DNA of 7,645 nucleotides from Planctomycetota bacterium (GTDB taxonomy: Bacteria > Planctomycetota > UBA1135 > UBA2386): the NCBI GenBank assembly GCA_003235605.1, contig QJVU01000128.1, positions 1 through 7,645 on the forward strand, in the 5' to 3' direction. The position numbers were made by a program, and so were the translations under genes. This document shows positions 1-6,001 of this stretch, piece after piece. The notes below the pieces were generated by a model that was given only the letters and a program-made list of their open reading frames with translations, ran no database searches and was not told the DNA's origin. Position 1 is the stretch's first letter. Each line of letters begins with the position of its first letter.

Positions 1-1663
1 CCTTGGGCGGCTGGTGTTGCGGGATCCAGTCCGCATCCTCGTCGGGCGGGCTGTAGACGTACGGGCCGCGGTAGACCACCGGCGTCGTCTCGAAGTTGCC
101 GTGTCCGGGCGGCGAAGCGGTGTTCCACTCCAGGGTGTTGGCACGCCAAGGATTCCTTTCGGCCTTGGCGCCCCGGAACATGCTGCGGAAGAAGTTGATC
201 ACGAACGGGATCTGGAATATCAGCAGGCCCACGGTGCCGATCGTGGACGCGATCTGCAGAGGCTGTCCGCGCTCGAGGAACCCATAGGCGGAGGGATCGG
301 CGATCCTGCGGTTGTGTCCCATCAGGCCCAGATCGAAGAGCGGGAAGAAGGTCACCCAGACGAACACCAAGGTGCCAAGGAAGTGCACCCTTCCCCAGGT
401 CTCGTTCATGTGCCGCCCGAAGAACTTGGGGAACCAGTAGTAGATCCCTGCAAAGCCCGCCAGGAAGGTGATGGGGAACAAGGTGAAGTGGAAGTGGGCT
501 ACCACGAAGTAGCTGTCGTGGATGTAGATGTCGGCGGCGGCCGAACCGTTGAGGATGCCGGTCACCCCACCCAGGAGGAACGTGCCAATCATGCCGAGGG
601 CAAAGAGCATCGGCGTCGGAAAGGTGATCGATCCCCGCCAGAGGGTCGCGATGAAAGCGAAGATGGTGATCGCGAAGGGCACCGAGATCAGGATGGTCGT
701 CAGGCTGAAGGGGTCCGCCATCCGCGGATCGATGCCAGCGATGAACTGGTGGTGCGCCCAGACGATGAAGGTGAGGCCCACGGCAACGAACGTCGAATAG
801 AGGATCGTCCGGTAGCCAAAGAGAGCCTTCCGGGAGAACACGCAGACGATCTCGGCGACGATCCCCAGGGCCGGCAGGAACAGGACATACACCTCGGGAT
901 GACCGAAGAACCAGAACAGGTGCTGGAACAGGATGGGGTCTCCCTTCATGTCCGGCAGGAAGAACCCCGTGCCAGCCACCCGGTCGAGCAGCAACATCAG
1001 CGCGCCTGCGACGAGCGGCCCCACCGAGAGCATGAAGATCAGCGCCGCCAGCACCTCCTCCCAGACGAGCAACGGGAGGTCGAACATGCGCATGCCCTTC
1101 GTCCGCTTGTTGATGGCAGTAGTGATGAAGTTGATGCCCCCCATCAGGAACGCCACGAACTCCAGGGCCACGGCCAGGATCCAGAGGTTGAGGCCCCAAC
1201 CGACCCCGGAGAAAGCCTCGCGCGCCGAGAGGGGCGGATACACCGTCCAGCCCGCACCCGACGCACCGCCGGGCACGAAGAATGAGGCGATGAGCACCAC
1301 GGTGCTCAGGAAGAACACCCAGTAGGACAACATGTTCAGGCGCGGGAACGCCATGTCGTCGGTGCCGATCATCAACGGGATGACCAGGTTGCCGATCCCA
1401 CCCAGAAGGATCGGCATGGCCACCCAGAACACCATGATCGTGCCGTGCATCGTGGCCGTGGTGTTGTAGGACTTGAGGTCCAAGATCCCGTACCCCGGGA
1501 TGGGGTCACCGGGCCAGGTGAGCTGGAATCGCATCACGTACGCGAGCAACCCACCGAGCAAGGCCATCACCAGGCCGGTGATCAGGTACTGCCTGCCGAT
1601 GACCTTGTGGTCCGTGCTGAACACGCACCGTCTGAGGAAGCTCTTTGGCGGCTCGTGGCTCAT
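1..1663 (-). CDS. coxA: Cytochrome c oxidase subunit I (partial, C-terminus off the left edge)
   Basis: This is the catalytic subunit of a haem-copper terminal oxidase in the cytoplasmic membrane. It reduces O2 to water with electrons from cytochrome c and pumps protons. I read 554 residues from an ATG at 1663; no stop occurs before the window edge. Haem a ligands are His73 (in MHGTIMVFW) and His392; the haem a3 ligand is His390 (VVAHFHF). CuB ligands are His255, His304 and His305 (VWAHHQF). HPEVY at 255-259 supplies the cross-linked Tyr259 and Glu257, placing it in the A1-type group. The D-channel residues Asn92, Asp103 and Asn110 are present. Arg452-Arg453 match the haem propionate pair. 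The conserved NPW...LEW motif follows the last helix at 504-513, so little is missing. The K-channel lysine is replaced by Thr333. The start lies 2 bases after the coxB stop with only a weak upstream purine stretch, suggesting translational coupling. Family assignment is firm. Confidence 0.97.
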   Translation of the reverse strand, partial: MSHEPPKSFLRRCVFSTDHKVIGRQYLITGLVMALLGGLLAYVMRFQLTWPGDPIPGYGILDLKSYNTTATMHGTIMVFWVAMPILLGGIGNLVIPLMIGTDDMAFPRLNMLSYWVFFLSTVVLIASFFVPGGASGAGWTVYPPLSAREAFSGVGWGLNLWILAVALEFVAFLMGGINFITTAINKRTKGMRMFDLPLLVWEEVLAALIFMLSVGPLVAGALMLLLDRVAGTGFFLPDMKGDPILFQHLFWFFGHPEVYVLFLPALGIVAEIVCVFSRKALFGYRTILYSTFVAVGLTFIVWAHHQFIAGIDPRMADPFSLTTILISVPFAITIFAFIATLWRGSITFPTPMLFALGMIGTFLLGGVTGILNGSAAADIYIHDSYFVVAHFHFTLFPITFLAGFAGIYYWFPKFFGRHMNETWGRVHFLGTLVFVWVTFFPLFDLGLMGHNRRIADPSAYGFLERGQPLQIASTIGTVGLLIFQIPFVINFFRSMFRGAKAERNPWRANTLEWNTASPPGHGNFETTPVVYRGPYVYSPPDEDADWIPQHQPPK

Positions 1664-1665
1664 GG

Positions 1666-2337
1666 TTATTTACTCTGCTGCGACTTGACCCAGGTGGCGT
1701 ACGCCTCCGGCGTGTCGACATGGAGCTTGCCCACCATGTAGGTGTGGCTTATCCCGCACAGCTCCGAACACGTGACGGTATAGGTGCCCACCTTCGTCGC
1801 CACGAACCAGCCGGCAATGGTGCGCCCCGGAATGGCATCCTGCTTCAGACGCAGCTCCGCCACCGAGAAGCAATGCACCACGTCGGAGGACGTCAACTCG
1901 AACCGGATGGTCTTGCCCTTCGGCACATGCAGCTCGTTGACGCTGTCGAAGTCGTCCTTGGTGTCGAGCTTGCCGTCCGGCCCCGGGTAGGTGAACTGCC
2001 AGGCGAACTGCTGGCCGGTGATGCGGACCAGCTCATCATGGGCGGGGATGGTCATCTTGACCTTGTGCCAGGCCCTCGAGCTGGCCACTTCGATGATCAG
2101 GTCCGACACCAGCACGCCGAAGCCAGGCACCAGGATCCACGCCAGGCTGCGGGCGGTGTTGCCGGGAAGCCATGCGGCGCGGACACCTTCGCGCCGGCGG
2201 AAGCGCCAAAGCAGCCAGAGGAACACACCGCCGGTGGCGACAAACCACGCCCCGGTGACCCAGTAGATCAACAGGATGACGTAGTCGATGTCGGCTCCGT
2301 AGGTAGAGATGATCTCCGGGAGAGAATAAAAGGGCAT
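1666..2337 (-). CDS. coxB: Cytochrome c oxidase subunit II with CuA site
   Basis: This 223-residue subunit accepts electrons from cytochrome c at a dinuclear CuA centre on the outer side of the membrane and passes them to haem a in subunit I. Two membrane helices are visible, at about residues 17-43 and 64-84, followed by the cupredoxin domain. The CuA site is complete: His145 (DVVHCFSV), then CSELCGISHTYM at 180-191, giving Cys180, Glu182, Cys184, His188 and Met191. The aromatic patch used for electron entry reads GQQFAWQF, with Phe111 where many homologues have Trp; I recall this variant from other bacterial homologues. There is no fused cytochrome c domain, so the electron donor must be a separate protein. 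I chose the ATG at 2337 because AGGAG lies 6 bases upstream; an in-frame TTG at 2388 would add 17 residues but is less well placed. The gene overlaps nothing and is followed by coxA after 2 bases. Confidence 0.96.
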   Translation of the reverse strand: MPFYSLPEIISTYGADIDYVILLIYWVTGAWFVATGGVFLWLLWRFRRREGVRAAWLPGNTARSLAWILVPGFGVLVSDLIIEVASSRAWHKVKMTIPAHDELVRITGQQFAWQFTYPGPDGKLDTKDDFDSVNELHVPKGKTIRFELTSSDVVHCFSVAELRLKQDAIPGRTIAGWFVATKVGTYTVTCSELCGISHTYMVGKLHVDTPEAYATWVKSQQSK

Positions 2338-2342
2338 GGGCT

Positions 2343-2374
2343 GCTCCTGCGGTGGCGACAAGGTGTGCAGGAGC
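2343..2374 (-). promoter_or_regulatory. Hairpin covering the coxB ribosome binding site
   Basis: In the coxB leader, read on the minus strand, GCTCCTGC (2374-2367) and GCAGGAGC (2350-2343) are perfect inverted copies separated by 16 bases. The second arm contains the AGGAG that would serve as the coxB Shine-Dalgarno sequence (2348-2344). If the stem forms in the mRNA the ribosome binding site is hidden, which could damp or gate translation of the coxB-coxA transcript. The inverted repeat is seen directly; the regulatory role is inference, and an 8-bp stem could arise by chance in GC-rich DNA. Confidence 0.4.
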
Positions 2375-2424
2375 CGAGCCGGATTCAACCCTCCGTTCTG
2401 ACGATCTGGAGAAACCGTCCGCTA

Positions 2425-2436
2425 CGCACTAGTGCG
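2425..2436. promoter_or_regulatory. 12-bp perfect palindrome, possible operator upstream of coxB
   Basis: CGCACTAGTGCG is a perfect 12-base palindrome lying about 90 bases upstream of the coxB start and about 50 bases downstream of the preceding stop codon. With no loop it is a poor terminator stem, so a binding site for a dimeric regulator is the more natural reading. It resembles no operator I can name. The palindrome is directly visible; the function is inferred. Confidence 0.3.
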
Positions 2437-2485
2437 CAGTCTGCCGAGGCCGGCGTCCAGTTGCAGTTCGCGTTCAGCCAGACCC

Positions 2486-3652
2486 TCAGTGCAGGACCGG
2501 AATCACCGGGTTCGTCAGCTCGAGGGTGCCAGTCCCGCTCAAGGCCTGGAAACCCAGTGTGAGCCCACGGAGCCTGGCGTTGCTGGGAACCGGGTAGCTG
2601 TGCTTGATGGAACCGGTCGACTGCTGGACACCGAACACGAGGAGGATCTCTGTGGGTATGTCCAACCACTGACGCCCGAAGGGGAGATCGAACGGCGGCG
2701 TCGGCAGGGCCACGGCCAGCACGTAGGGGTGCTTGGCTGGCGAGTAGAGCTCGAGCTCCAGGGTGCCGCCCAGGTTGCCACCGCGGGCGTACAGCGCAGG
2801 CAGGCTCCGCTTCGTGACGGAGATCTTCTCCGGCGCGGGCGAGAGCACGACCGCAGGGTCGACGACGAGCGAGCTGTCGTTGTTGCCGGTGATGCTCGCC
2901 GAGCCTGGCTTGCTGTCGTAGGTGCCGCCGATGTAGCGGCTGTTCTCGTCTCCGCGGATGACGATGGTCGTGGCAGCGACGCGCATGGCCCAGGTCGACG
3001 GCAGATGGCCGTAGCCGTTGAACCCCGTCGCGATGCACTGGGCGAGGTCGAGCCTGGCCTGGTATGCGGAGATACCAACCGCCACCGGGCCGGTCGCCAG
3101 GGGACCGAACGTGCAGCGAGCCGCCGAAAGCTCGGCCTGCTCCACGGTCAGCTGCGGTCGGACAAGCGAGTCCGTGACCGTCATCGCCTTGGTGTTCTTG
3201 ACGTAGAGTCCGTACAACGCCTGCAGGTCGATGCGAACACTGGCAAAGACGATCAGCCCTGCATTGTCTTCGACACGAACGACCCCGGCGAACAGCAGTC
3301 CGCCCTGGAACTGCAGTCCTTGGATCGCGCACGTCTTACCCTTGCCGATCCCCGAAATGACGAAGTTCGTCGTGCCGAGGTCGACGATCGCTCCGGGTTC
3401 CGCGACCATGCTGACGGCCTTGTCGAGCTTTCCGGGCTTGTAGCTCCCCGCCCGAACGATGACGCGGTCGCCGTCCGCGACCTTCGCAAAGGCTGCCGGG
3501 AGATCGGTGAAGTCCGTGCCAGGACCGTTCTTCGCGTCCACAACCCATGTCTGCTGGGCGGCGAGCGCAGTGGGGACCATGAAGACGACGAGGGTCGCCA
3601 CATGCACGGCAACGTTCGTCTGACGGCGTTGAGGCGTGGATCGGTTTCGCAT
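2486..3652 (-). CDS. Secreted beta-helix-like protein with planctomycete-type C-terminal module
   Basis: This 388-residue protein has a clear signal peptide: an arginine-rich start (MRNRSTPQRR), a hydrophobic stretch, then cleavage near TALAA|QQ at residue 32. Residues 45-73 (GTDFTDL...ADGDRVIVRAGSY) resemble the opening coil of pectin-lyase-like right-handed beta-helix proteins, and short beta-prone repeats continue to about residue 260. From about 285 the chain turns into a beta-rich C-terminal module (GGTLELELYSP ... LGFQALSGTGTLELTNP) similar in layout to modules I associate with exported planctomycete proteins. No catalytic residues for polysaccharide cleavage can be assigned, so it may bind or hold a surface structure rather than act as an enzyme. 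I chose the ATG at 3652 because it begins the signal peptide; an in-frame ATG at 3700 and TTG at 3721 would put a non-hydrophobic tail in front. No Shine-Dalgarno sequence is seen. Being a gene and exported is well supported; function is unknown. Confidence 0.85.
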   Translation of the reverse strand: MRNRSTPQRRQTNVAVHVATLVVFMVPTALAAQQTWVVDAKNGPGTDFTDLPAAFAKVADGDRVIVRAGSYKPGKLDKAVSMVAEPGAIVDLGTTNFVISGIGKGKTCAIQGLQFQGGLLFAGVVRVEDNAGLIVFASVRIDLQALYGLYVKNTKAMTVTDSLVRPQLTVEQAELSAARCTFGPLATGPVAVGISAYQARLDLAQCIATGFNGYGHLPSTWAMRVAATTIVIRGDENSRYIGGTYDSKPGSASITGNNDSSLVVDPAVVLSPAPEKISVTKRSLPALYARGGNLGGTLELELYSPAKHPYVLAVALPTPPFDLPFGRQWLDIPTEILLVFGVQQSTGSIKHSYPVPSNARLRGLTLGFQALSGTGTLELTNPVIPVLH

Positions 3653-3747
3653 TGGATCGGATTCAGGAATCGCGGAAGTAGGCCCACCCTTCCATAGCAT
3701 GGCGGGGTGGCACGGGTGCAAGAACTCGGAAAAGGGCGATCACGCTG
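3653..3747. other. Short intergenic gap
   Basis: These 95 bases lie between the stop of the unknown secreted protein gene and the start of the beta-helix gene, both on the minus strand. Only weak inverted repeats are present (for example CCACCC at 3683-3688 against GGGTGG at 3705-3710, and GCAC/GTGC at 3710-3719). I see neither a convincing terminator nor a promoter. Confidence 0.4.
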
Positions 3748-4620
3748 CTAGCGGGGCTCCTTGCCGTCCCCGGCTGGTTTCTTCAGCAGCTCCCTGGCCC
3801 GGCGCTCCCAGGGTCCGGCGTGCTGTTCGAGCAGCTGGGCGTTGGCGAGGTTCTTCAAGGCCACCTTGCGGTCCAGGATCCCCTGCAGGGTGCGCCGCGC
3901 CGCCGCTGTGTCCCTGTCTTCCCGCCTGGCTGTCCCTTCACCATCGCCGTCCGCGCCCACGGCCTTGCCCATGGCCCCCTGCAGGGCCATTCGCAGGTCC
4001 GCGATGCGCTTGTTGATCGCAACATGGTCCTCCATGTCCTCCTCGAACGCCCGCTCCGGCGGCGTGTCGCCGCGACGCTCCTGCTTCTCTGGCCGTGGGA
4101 CCGCATGTCGGATCTCGTAGGTCTTGCCCCTGCTGGCCTTTGCCAGGACCCAGAGACCGAACATGTCGTCTTCCAACGTCGCCCTGCTGCCACCCAGGAG
4201 CTGGCGCTGGTAGTTGCCGTCAGGAAGCCTCGCAAGCTGGATCTCGGAGGCGATCGTCAGGTGCTTGCCTGGGGTCACGCCCGACCGGCAGCCGCACAGC
4301 CAGCTTCCCACCAGCAGGCGGACCCTGACCGGGGCCTTGTAGAACTGGGTGCCAGAGATTCGCGACACGGTGTTGCCAGCGCCCAGGTGTGCGTCCTTGT
4401 CCTCGAGCTTCTTCTTGGGACCTTCCTTCATCCTCCCCAGCCTGCCCAGGACGACGGTCACGTTCCTGTCCATCAGCTCGGCGGAGAAGTCGATGAACCG
4501 CGCGCGGGCCTGGGGCGAGACCGGCATCGGGGGGAGTGGAACCTGTGCCACCAGCGCGGCTCGGAGTCCGATGCCGGCCACGGCAGCGAAGAGGGGCAGG
4601 AAACACACCACGGAGCGCAC
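3748..4620 (-). CDS. Secreted protein of unknown function
   Basis: I do not recognise this 290-residue protein. It starts with GTG at 4620, giving a hydrophobic signal-like N-terminus (residues 1-26, ending around ALVAQ). No in-frame ATG lies near enough to keep that segment; the next, at residue 32, would lose it. Residues about 45-175 appear to be a compact globular domain with alternating hydrophobic stretches (NVTVVLGRLGRM, VRVRLLVGSWLCGC, FGLWVLAKASRGKTYEI) and a CGC pair near residue 110. Residues about 180-290 are strongly charged and helical in character, rich in Arg, Glu, Asp and Lys, and could form a coiled coil. Codon use matches the neighbours, with a high-GC third position. The gene lies between two other exported proteins on the same strand. 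A cell-envelope or periplasmic role is inferred from the signal peptide only. Confidence 0.75.
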   Translation of the reverse strand: MRSVVCFLPLFAAVAGIGLRAALVAQVPLPPMPVSPQARARFIDFSAELMDRNVTVVLGRLGRMKEGPKKKLEDKDAHLGAGNTVSRISGTQFYKAPVRVRLLVGSWLCGCRSGVTPGKHLTIASEIQLARLPDGNYQRQLLGGSRATLEDDMFGLWVLAKASRGKTYEIRHAVPRPEKQERRGDTPPERAFEEDMEDHVAINKRIADLRMALQGAMGKAVGADGDGEGTARREDRDTAAARRTLQGILDRKVALKNLANAQLLEQHAGPWERRARELLKKPAGDGKEPR

Positions 4621-4779
4621 GGCGCCATGCTACGGGCCGGGAGAGGACAGAACTCCGGGACTGCGGGGATCCGGGAACAATCCCCTGGGGACAGGGCCTT
4701 CTGGCAGGCGAGCCCTGCGTGGCCGATGGCGCAACGCAGGGCTCGCACCCTACCGGGATGGGCTGGACGGCCCCGACCG
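4621..4779. other. Intergenic region with a strong hairpin
   Basis: These 159 bases follow the secreted protein gene ending at 4780 and precede the GTG start at 4620. They contain a 13-bp inverted repeat, annotated separately, and a small TCCCC/GGGGA dyad at 4681-4691. The part next to the GTG start has no Shine-Dalgarno sequence; an ATG at 4628 is out of frame with the gene. Confidence 0.5.
4708..4746 (-). terminator. Hairpin downstream of the secreted beta-rich protein gene
   Basis: GCGAGCCCTGCGT (4708-4720) and ACGCAGGGCTCGC (4734-4746) are perfect inverted copies of 13 bases with a 13-base loop, in which GCC/GGC could add a small inner stem. The element starts about 33 bases after the stop of the minus-strand gene at 4780-5841, where a terminator would be expected. 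There is no T-run on the distal side, so it is not a classical intrinsic terminator; a rho-assisted terminator or an mRNA 3'-end stabiliser is possible. Confidence 0.6.
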
Positions 4780-5841
4780 TCAGAATCCGCTGCAGTTCAG
4801 CTCGAAGGCGTTGGTCGCAAGCGCCTTGATGCCGTTTGTGTCCAGATCGATGGGCACATACTGGAAGGTCACGATGAGGTTGGTGTCCGCCGGCATCGGG
4901 AAGACCTCGCGGAACTCCCCGTTGGTGTCTGCTTGGTAGAGGTCCACCAGCATCGGCTCGGCCAGGAGGGTGCAACCGCCGGGGAGCTGCACGGTGACCC
5001 GCTTGCCGCCGATCACCCGCGCCAGGAAGCCACCCTTGACGCCGCCGGTGAGCTTGGTCGCGACGATGTTCTGGGTGCCCAGGGTGAGGATACCGGCAAG
5101 CAGGGAGGCACCGCCGCAGGCCGTGCCGTAGTTCGTGAGGGTGCAGGTGCCGGTCTTCTTCAGCTTCAGGGTGACAGACTGGTACATCGCCTGGGCCTGG
5201 CTGCTGTTCTGTGTTGTCGGCGAGGAGCACTCCGTGGTGACCTTGATGACGACCGGGCCGTTCTGGAAGCTCACCTTGAACTGGGCAGTGTCGGATGTCG
5301 CCTTGGAGAGATCACCTGTCCAGTCCACCTTGCTGTCGTTGCCGATATCGACGGAAGTGATCCCCTTGGCCGCGCTGTACTTGATCCAGCCTGAGTAGGT
5401 CAGATCCACGACGCCCTGCACGCTCTTGTCGGCGGTGAAGGTGACCAGATAGCTGACCGGCTTGGCCGTGGCCGTGTTGGCAACGGTGTCCGAGGTGATG
5501 AAGCCGGCGCCGTCCCCTTGCAGGGTGAGGCTGTTCATGATCCTTGCCTGGACCGGCTTGTTGGTCTCGAAGATCTTGCGCTCGGCGTAGGCAGTTGCGT
5601 AGATCTGCGTGCTCCCGTTGCTGCCGCCGGTCCTGTCCAACGCCTGGATGGACTGGGAGGAGTAGCCTGTGGAGGTCGTGGCGACGGTGTTTGCTGGCTG
5701 GGTGTTGATGCCGGTGGCTCCGGAGCTGACGCCCACGGCAGAGACGTTGGTGAGGGTGGTCACGGTCACGTCCTGGGCCGCCAGGTGGCTGGCAACGCAA
5801 AGGGGCACCGAGAGAAGGGACAGGAGGAACGAGGTTCTCAT
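4780..5841 (-). CDS. Secreted beta-rich protein with cysteine-containing C-terminal module
   Basis: This is a 353-residue exported protein with no recognised enzymatic motif. The signal peptide is clear (MRTSFLLSLLSVPLCVASHLAA, cleavage before QD near residue 23). Residues 23-230 are rich in Thr, Ser, Val and Asn with short beta-prone segments and look like an immunoglobulin- or adhesin-like fold. Residues about 233-353 form a module opening with CTLTNYGTACGG and containing PGGCTLL and a final ELNCSGF, with cysteines at 233, 242, 290 and 350 that could pair. Its layout resembles C-terminal modules of exported planctomycete proteins, and partly that of the beta-helix protein at 2486-3652. I chose the ATG at 5841 because it starts the signal peptide; an in-frame ATG at 5871 adds ten polar residues and cannot be excluded. 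No Shine-Dalgarno sequence is seen at either. It is transcribed divergently from the ECF sigma gene, so it might be a target of that sigma factor. Confidence 0.85.
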   Translation of the reverse strand: MRTSFLLSLLSVPLCVASHLAAQDVTVTTLTNVSAVGVSSGATGINTQPANTVATTSTGYSSQSIQALDRTGGSNGSTQIYATAYAERKIFETNKPVQARIMNSLTLQGDGAGFITSDTVANTATAKPVSYLVTFTADKSVQGVVDLTYSGWIKYSAAKGITSVDIGNDSKVDWTGDLSKATSDTAQFKVSFQNGPVVIKVTTECSSPTTQNSSQAQAMYQSVTLKLKKTGTCTLTNYGTACGGASLLAGILTLGTQNIVATKLTGGVKGGFLARVIGGKRVTVQLPGGCTLLAEPMLVDLYQADTNGEFREVFPMPADTNLIVTFQYVPIDLDTNGIKALATNAFELNCSGF

Positions 5842-6001
5842 GGTTCGTGGGGTCTGAAGGTCCGTGGTCATGGGAGAAATACGGGGCGCTACCCCCTATT
5901 GGCGTGACTCCCGGGTGTTCCGCCATCAAAGTTCCGGAGGGGGGCATACTTTACCCGGCCCCACGGAGCGAGTACGAAGGGCGCCAGCAGCCCCAAGGAC
6001 C
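5842..6001. other. Divergent intergenic region between secreted protein and sigma factor
   Basis: These 160 bases must hold the promoters of both the minus-strand secreted protein gene and the plus-strand sigma factor gene. I found no convincing housekeeping -35/-10 pair in either direction. The region contains a symmetric 26-base dyad at 5900-5925, annotated separately, and a smaller inverted repeat AAAGT (5928-5932) / ACTTT (5948-5952). AAGGA lies just 2 bases before the sigma ATG, closer than usual for a ribosome binding site. Confidence 0.5.
5900..5925. promoter_or_regulatory. 26-base dyad, candidate operator between divergent genes
   Basis: The sequence has outer arms TGGCG (5900-5904) and CGCCA (5921-5925) arranged exactly symmetrically around a central CCCGGG (5910-5915). 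An additional AC/GT pair at 5907-5908 and 5917-5918 makes 10 of 13 positions complementary about one centre. It sits 58 bases upstream of the minus-strand start and 77 bases upstream of the sigma start. A dimeric regulator controlling both genes is a plausible reading; the function is inference. Confidence 0.3.

Larger units (their letters stand above)
2338..2485. other. Intergenic leader of the cox genes
   Basis: These 148 bases separate the stop of the secreted beta-helix gene from coxB, both on the minus strand. They hold the ribosome-binding-site hairpin next to coxB and a 12-bp perfect palindrome at 2425-2436. I could not find a convincing -35/-10 pair. An upstream in-frame TTG at 2388 is present for coxB but is not preferred. 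The coxB-coxA promoter is expected here, or further upstream if transcription reads through. Confidence 0.5.

Noticed and set aside
14..1285. Long open frame on the plus strand opposite coxA (423 codons).
   Set aside because: It is antisense to a strongly conserved oxidase gene; the translation is a low-complexity mix of Glu, Arg, Asp and His typical of the opposite strand of high-GC coding DNA.
2338..2388. Upstream TTG start at 2388 for coxB.
   Set aside because: The ATG at 2337 has AGGAG at ideal spacing; the TTG adds 17 residues with no family support, and its purine run abuts the codon.
2432..3697. Plus-strand open frame of 421 codons opposite the beta-helix gene.
   Set aside because: It has no domain and a composition typical of antisense frames; the minus-strand frame has a signal peptide and beta-helix pattern.
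3820..5394. Long open frame on the plus strand (524 codons) spanning two minus-strand genes.
   Set aside because: It runs across two genes and the intergenic hairpin between them, has no recognisable domain, and has the composition of a GC-rich shadow frame, whereas the minus-strand frames begin with signal peptides.
5864..6001. N-terminal extension of the sigma factor from a GTG at 5864.
   Set aside because: The extra 46 residues are of low-complexity Arg/Pro/Gly composition, overlap the divergent gene's start, and are not part of the ECF fold.
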